Shown here piece by piece: positions 6,346 to 9,219 of a DNA stretch of 9,219 nucleotides. How positions within the stretch are numbered: the stretch's first letter is position 1; every line of letters begins with the position of its first letter. The notes beneath the pieces were generated by a model. That model worked only from the letters and a program-made list of their open reading frames with translations, did no database searches and was not told the origin of the DNA. Source of the DNA: Burkholderiales bacterium (lineage in GTDB: Bacteria; Pseudomonadota; Gammaproteobacteria; Burkholderiales; Burkholderiaceae_C). The stretch lies in NCBI GenBank assembly GCA_006227785.1, contig SBFU01000200.1, forward strand, positions 1-9,219. Direction: 5' to 3'. The position numbers and the translations under genes were made by a program.

Positions 6346-7116
6346 TCAACCCTGCCCCGCGCTGCCCAGCAGCGCGCGAACCCTCTCGAGGTCTTGCGGC
6401 GTGTCCACACCGGCGCCAGGTGCCTGTTCGCAGAGGTGCACCGCGATGCGTCCACCGTGCCACAGCACGCGCAGCTGCTCCAGCGCTTCGATTTGCTCCA
6501 CAGGCGCGGGTGCCAGCTTCGGGAATTGCCGAAGGTAGCCGGCGCGGTAGGCGTAAATGCCGACGTGTCGCAGCGGCGGAGGCGATGGGATGGCCTGGTC
6601 ATCGGGTGCATCGCGCCAGCAGGGCACGGGTGCCCGGCTGAAATACAAAGCGGTGCCGGCGCGGTCCGTGACCACCTTGACCACGTTGGGATTCCGAAAT
6701 TCCGCGACATCGTCGATGGCGTGTGCCGCCGTCGCCATGACGCAGTCGGGTCGATCCAGCAGCGTCGCCGCCACGGCATCAATGAGTGAGGGTGCGATCA
6801 AGGGCTCATCGCCCTGGACGTTGACCACGACATCGTCGCCATCCAGCGCCAATCGCTCGCAGGCCTGGGCAAGACGGTCGCTGCCGCTGGGGTGATGGGC
6901 GTCGGTGATCAGAGCCTGCACACCATGACGCTCACAGGCCGAAACGATGCGGTCGTCGTCGGCAGCCACCCATACCGCAGAAGCTGCACTCCTGGCGGCA
7001 CGGCGTGCCACGTGCACCACCATGGGCAACCCGGCAATGTCCGCCAGTGGCTTGCCCGGCAGGCGTGTGGAGCTCATTCGCGCCGGAATGAGGACACAAA
7101 ACGGACTGTTTCCCAT
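6346..7116 (-). CDS. kdsB: 3-deoxy-manno-octulosonate cytidylyltransferase (CMP-Kdo synthetase)
   Basis: Activates Kdo as CMP-Kdo (Kdo + CTP) for addition to lipid A in the cytoplasm. From the ATG at 7116 the protein has 256 residues (E. coli KdsB about 248). Visible motifs are the nucleotide-binding [19 protein letters not shown] (11-29), [11 protein letters not shown] (75-85), [11 protein letters not shown] (97-107), FSRAPVP (159-165), RHVGIYAYR (183-191) and [12 protein letters not shown] (207-218). The frame stays open to 7242, but an upstream start would overlap the UPF0434 gene. The ATG at 7116 is preceded by GAGGG and sits 10 bp after that gene's stop, so it is preferred. It acts with the neighbouring lpxK in making the lipid A-Kdo core. 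Confidence 0.96.
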   Translation of the reverse strand: MGNSPFCVLIPARMSSTRLPGKPLADIAGLPMVVHVARRAARSAASAVWVAADDDRIVSACERHGVQALITDAHHPSGSDRLAQACERLALDGDDVVVNVQGDEPLIAPSLIDAVAATLLDRPDCVMATAAHAIDDVAEFRNPNVVKVVTDRAGTALYFSRAPVPCWRDAPDDQAIPSPPPLRHVGIYAYRAGYLRQFPKLAPAPVEQIEALEQLRVLWHGGRIAVHLCEQAPGAGVDTPQDLERVRALLGSAGQG

Positions 7117-7126
7117 GCCCTCGCAC

Positions 7127-7333
7127 TCAGACAGAGGCAGAGGGGCGGCTGTTCCGCTCAATCTCATCGTCACTGAGCGTTCGCGCCTCGTGCTCGAGCA
7201 GGATGGGAATGCCGTCGCGCACCGGATAGGCGAGGCGTGCACTGCGGGAGACCAGTTCCATCTTGTCGCGATCGAAGGTCAGTGGGCCTTTGGTGACCGG
7301 GCAAACCAGCAACTCGAGCAGTTTCGTTTCCAT
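7127..7333 (-). CDS. UPF0434/Trm112-like small protein
   Basis: A 68-residue protein with the family pattern [18 protein letters not shown] (1-18) and [13 protein letters not shown] (34-46), as in YcaR of enteric bacteria. The family is small, cytoplasmic and has a zinc-ribbon-like fold. Here the CPxC position reads CPVT, with only Cys11 left, so full zinc binding is unlikely. The same loss is common in betaproteobacterial members as I recall them. The precise role is not established; conserved location between lpxK and kdsB links it to envelope biogenesis. The ATG at 7333 has no clear Shine-Dalgarno sequence. It starts 44 bp after the lpxK stop, a gap that holds a 12-bp palindrome. Confidence 0.92.
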   Translation of the reverse strand: METKLLELLVCPVTKGPLTFDRDKMELVSRSARLAYPVRDGIPILLEHEARTLSDDEIERNSRPSASV

Positions 7334-7354
7334 GGCGTGATGATAGTACCCAGG

Positions 7355-7366
7355 TGACCCGGGTCA
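7355..7366. repeat. 12-bp perfect palindrome TGACCCGGGTCA
   Basis: A perfect palindrome in the short lpxK/UPF0434 gap, 22 bp upstream of the UPF0434 ATG. It has no loop, so a hairpin is unlikely; a protein-binding site is possible, and chance is also plausible in GC-rich DNA. Confidence 0.35.
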
Positions 7367-7377
7367 AAGTGTGAGGC

Positions 7378-8430
7378 TCAGCGGGCTACCGCCGGCAGGC
7401 GCTCATCCACGGCGTCAAAGAAGGCCTGATCCAGCGCCAGCTCCAATCGTGCTGCCCATACCGGAGGATCACCCATCCGCCAGCATTCGGCCAGCTTGAC
7501 CAGGTCTTTTTCGGTGCAGACCACCGGCATCGAATGGCGCAGCAATGCCGCATAGGCTTCGGGTGGTGCATGGTCCGCCAGCGGGATCTCCAGTGCCGCC
7601 TGGCACCCTTGCTGGCGCAGCATGTCGAAAAAGGCCTGGGGTTGCGCGATGCCGGCCACTGCGGCAAACCGGCTGTTGACCAGCTCAGACAAGGGGAGGC
7701 GTTGGCCATCCAGGCCGACCAGTTCCGTGGACAGCATCCGACGTCCGGCAAAGCAGGGTACGCCGGCTGGCAATGGGATGGAAGCGGGCTGCCGGTCTCG
7801 CCTGTGCTGCTGCAGAACCAGGTCTGGCAGCGAGCCAAGCAGGCCTGGCGGCCATGGCTCGCGCAGCAGGCCAGCCGGCAGCAGCCAGCCATTGCCGATC
7901 CCGCGCTCGTCGAACACGGCCACGGCCAGATCCCGCTGCAATGCAAGATGTTGCAAGCCGTCATCGCACAACAGGAGGTTCACCCGCGGGTGGGCCTTCA
8001 GCAAGGCCCTTGCGGCAGCGGCGCGGTCTTTGCAGACAAACACTGGAACCGACCCCCGCTTCCGGATCAGCACGGGTTCGTCACCACCCTCTGACGGAAG
8101 GGTGTCTGAACGGACTTCAAGCACGCCGACGCCTCGGCGACCATGACCACGTGACACAACACCCGGTTCCCAGCCACGCCGCTTCAGGTGCTCGAGCAGG
8201 GCCAGCACCGTGGGCGTTTTTCCGGCACCACCGACCACGAGGTTCCCGACCACCAGCACAGGGACCGGCAAGCGTTCGCTGCGCAAGATGGCCAGCCGGT
8301 ACGCGATGCGTCGCAGCCATAACAGAAGCCCATACATTGCCGCCAATGGGCGCCTGCGCCAAGCTGGCCAGCCACGCCGCTGAGCTTCAGCCTGCCAGCG
8401 GGCATGGCGCTCGGCCTGCGTCTGGCTCAT
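7378..8430 (-). CDS. lpxK: Tetraacyldisaccharide 4'-kinase
   Basis: Transfers phosphate from ATP to the 4' position of the lipid A disaccharide precursor at the inner-membrane face. From the ATG at 8430 there are 350 residues, typical of LpxK. An N-terminal membrane-associated helix (AMYGLLLWLRRIAYRLAILR, 31-50) precedes the P-loop GNLVVGGAGKTP (62-73). Further motifs are SRGHGRR (93-99), GDEP (116-119), DDGLQH (156-161), LLPAGLLREPW (183-193) and VCTEKDLVKL in the C-terminal half. The usual Pro in LPAGPLREP is Leu188 here. The frame continues upstream to 8568 inside exbD, but the ATG at 8430 has AAGG and lies 13 bp after the exbD stop, so it is chosen. The gene shares the envelope transcript with kdsB. 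Confidence 0.95.
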   Translation of the reverse strand: MSQTQAERHARWQAEAQRRGWPAWRRRPLAAMYGLLLWLRRIAYRLAILRSERLPVPVLVVGNLVVGGAGKTPTVLALLEHLKRRGWEPGVVSRGHGRRGVGVLEVRSDTLPSEGGDEPVLIRKRGSVPVFVCKDRAAAARALLKAHPRVNLLLCDDGLQHLALQRDLAVAVFDERGIGNGWLLPAGLLREPWPPGLLGSLPDLVLQQHRRDRQPASIPLPAGVPCFAGRRMLSTELVGLDGQRLPLSELVNSRFAAVAGIAQPQAFFDMLRQQGCQAALEIPLADHAPPEAYAALLRHSMPVVCTEKDLVKLAECWRMGDPPVWAARLELALDQAFFDAVDERLPAVAR

Positions 8431-8443
8431 GTCGCCTTGACGT

Positions 8444-8884
8444 TCAGGGGCGGTTGCCGCCAGTGCGGCGGTTCGAGGCTTGCTGGGTGGCAAAAGTGAT
8501 CTGCACCAAGCCGGCCCGGCGCGCCGCGTCCATGACGTTGATGACCGATTGGTGGGTGGCAGCGGCATCGGCGCTGATCACAATCACCACGTCACGACTG
8601 TCCTGACTGGCCTGCGCCAGCGCCTGGGTCAGCATGTCGACCCCGGTTCCTTCCAGCATCTGCTGATTGAGTGCATAGCGTCCATCGCTGCTGATTGAGA
8701 CCTCCACTTCCTTGGGCTTGTCACGCGGGGCCTGGGCATCGGCCAGTGGAAGGTTGACCTGCAACTCGGTGAACTTGCTGTAGGTCGTGGTCATCATGAG
8801 AAAAATGAGCACAACCAGCAGGATGTCGATGAACGGAATCAGGTTGATTTCCGGTTCTTCGCGGGATCCAGGGCGGAAGTTCAT
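8444..8884 (-). CDS. exbD: ExbD/TolR-family biopolymer transport protein
   Basis: A 146-residue ExbD/TolR protein, part of the proton-motive motor with the adjacent ExbB-like protein. The short cytoplasmic N-terminus (MNFRPGSREEPEINLIPFID) leads to one membrane helix at about 17-33. Asp20 is the family proton-path residue, equivalent to Asp25 of E. coli ExbD. The periplasmic domain follows, with LPLADAQAPRDKPKEVEVSI (45-64), VVIVISADAAATHQSVINVM and a LVQITFAT end (residues 125-132). No clear Shine-Dalgarno is visible before the ATG at 8884. It starts 36 bp after the exbB stop and ends 13 bp before lpxK. It could equally be a TolR paralogue; the link to lpxK suggests a motor tied to envelope transport, and the energised outer-membrane partner is not in view. 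Confidence 0.9.
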   Translation of the reverse strand: MNFRPGSREEPEINLIPFIDILLVVLIFLMMTTTYSKFTELQVNLPLADAQAPRDKPKEVEVSISSDGRYALNQQMLEGTGVDMLTQALAQASQDSRDVVIVISADAAATHQSVINVMDAARRAGLVQITFATQQASNRRTGGNRP

Positions 8885-8920
8885 GCGGTTACTGGTCGAG
8901 GTTGGGCGCAGCGCGGTCCC

Positions 8921-9219
8921 TCAGGACCGGCGGTGCGAGATCAGATGGCGGGCAAACTGCTCTGCCGCCACTTCCATGGCCAGCAGGTAGCCGTCCACCT
9001 TGGCTCGGAAATAGCGCCAGAAGATCAGGGCGGGGATGGCCACCATCAGGCCGAATGCGGTGTTGTAAAGCGCAATCGAAATACCCCTGGCCAGTTGCAC
9101 CGGGTCACCCCCACCGGCCGAGGTGCCCATGCCGCCGTCTGCGCCCTGGGATGCAAAAATCTCGATCATTCCAATCACCGTGCCCAGCAGCCCCAGCAAG
9201 GGTGCCGCTGAGGCAATGG
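8921..9219 (-). CDS. exbB: ExbB/TolQ/MotA-family proton channel, C-terminal part (5' end outside window)
   Basis: The visible 99 residues run off the right edge of the window. Reading through the edge gives IASAAPLLGLLGTVIGMIEIF, the canonical ExbB/TolQ motif before the third membrane helix; the TTG at 9199 is an internal Leu, not a start. A Gly-rich segment (QGADGGMGTSAGGGD) follows. Next is PVQLARGISIALYNTAFGLMVAIPALIFWR, whose second half is the last membrane helix and whose ALYNTAFGL is the family signature. The C-terminal helix ends at the TGA at 8921-8923. With ExbD it forms an inner-membrane proton-driven complex that energises outer-membrane processes through TonB or a similar protein. 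The first membrane helix and most of the cytoplasmic loop are missing. Confidence 0.93.
   Translation of the reverse strand, partial: IASAAPLLGLLGTVIGMIEIFASQGADGGMGTSAGGGDPVQLARGISIALYNTAFGLMVAIPALIFWRYFRAKVDGYLLAMEVAAEQFARHLISHRRS

Noticed and set aside
6346..7242. 298-residue kdsB with an upstream start at 7242
   Set aside because: The extra 42 residues overlap the UPF0434 gene and do not resemble KdsB; the ATG at 7116 has a ribosome-binding site and gives the family N-terminus.
7378..8568. 396-residue lpxK starting inside exbD
   Set aside because: The added N-terminus is the shadow of exbD; the ATG at 8430 has AAGG and a normal LpxK length.
8921..9199. TTG at 9199 as the exbB start
   Set aside because: It encodes Leu within the conserved APLLGLLGTVIGM motif, and the frame continues to the window edge.

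Overview
The window looks like ordinary chromosome from a GC-rich betaproteobacterium, most likely Burkholderiales and probably Comamonadaceae-like. This rests on gene content: an E. coli-type LexA, a FimV-like TPR protein, and the gene order exbB-exbD-lpxK-UPF0434-kdsB-adk. That order is familiar from these genomes. I cannot name a genus or species. No tRNA, rRNA, CRISPR array, transposase, integrase or prophage gene is visible.

Layout from left to right. Positions 1-1124 (+) hold the C-terminal part of a FimV-like TPR protein whose start lies outside the window. It converges on a D-2-hydroxyacid dehydrogenase (1174-2181, -). Next come a small hypothetical gene (2307-2696, -) and lexA (2841-3527, -). 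lexA is divergent from a three-gene + strand cluster: a cytoplasmic-type L-asparaginase (3613-4605), a four-helix membrane protein (4608-5027) and a short exported DUF6152-like protein (5049-5519). The 85-bp lexA/asparaginase gap carries two tandem LexA boxes. The cluster converges, with only 17 bp between, on adk.

The right part, all on the minus strand, is an envelope gene run. From the right edge inward it is exbB-like (5' end cut off), exbD-like, lpxK, a UPF0434/Trm112-like small protein, kdsB and adk. LpxK makes lipid A by 4'-phosphorylation and KdsB activates Kdo for the inner core. ExbB/ExbD form a proton-driven inner-membrane motor and Adk handles adenylate balance. Gaps of 10-44 bp from exbB to kdsB suggest one transcript. 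adk sits after a 152-bp gap with a hairpin and may be partly uncoupled.

No clearly new defence or mobile system is present. The least explained parts are the asparaginase/membrane/DUF6152 cluster placed next to LexA operators, a 14-bp inverted repeat enclosing 54 nt just downstream of lexA, the unrecognised small ORF beside it, and a dehydrogenase whose nucleotide-binding loop has Ser in place of the first Gly. No stretch longer than 300 bp lacks a gene.
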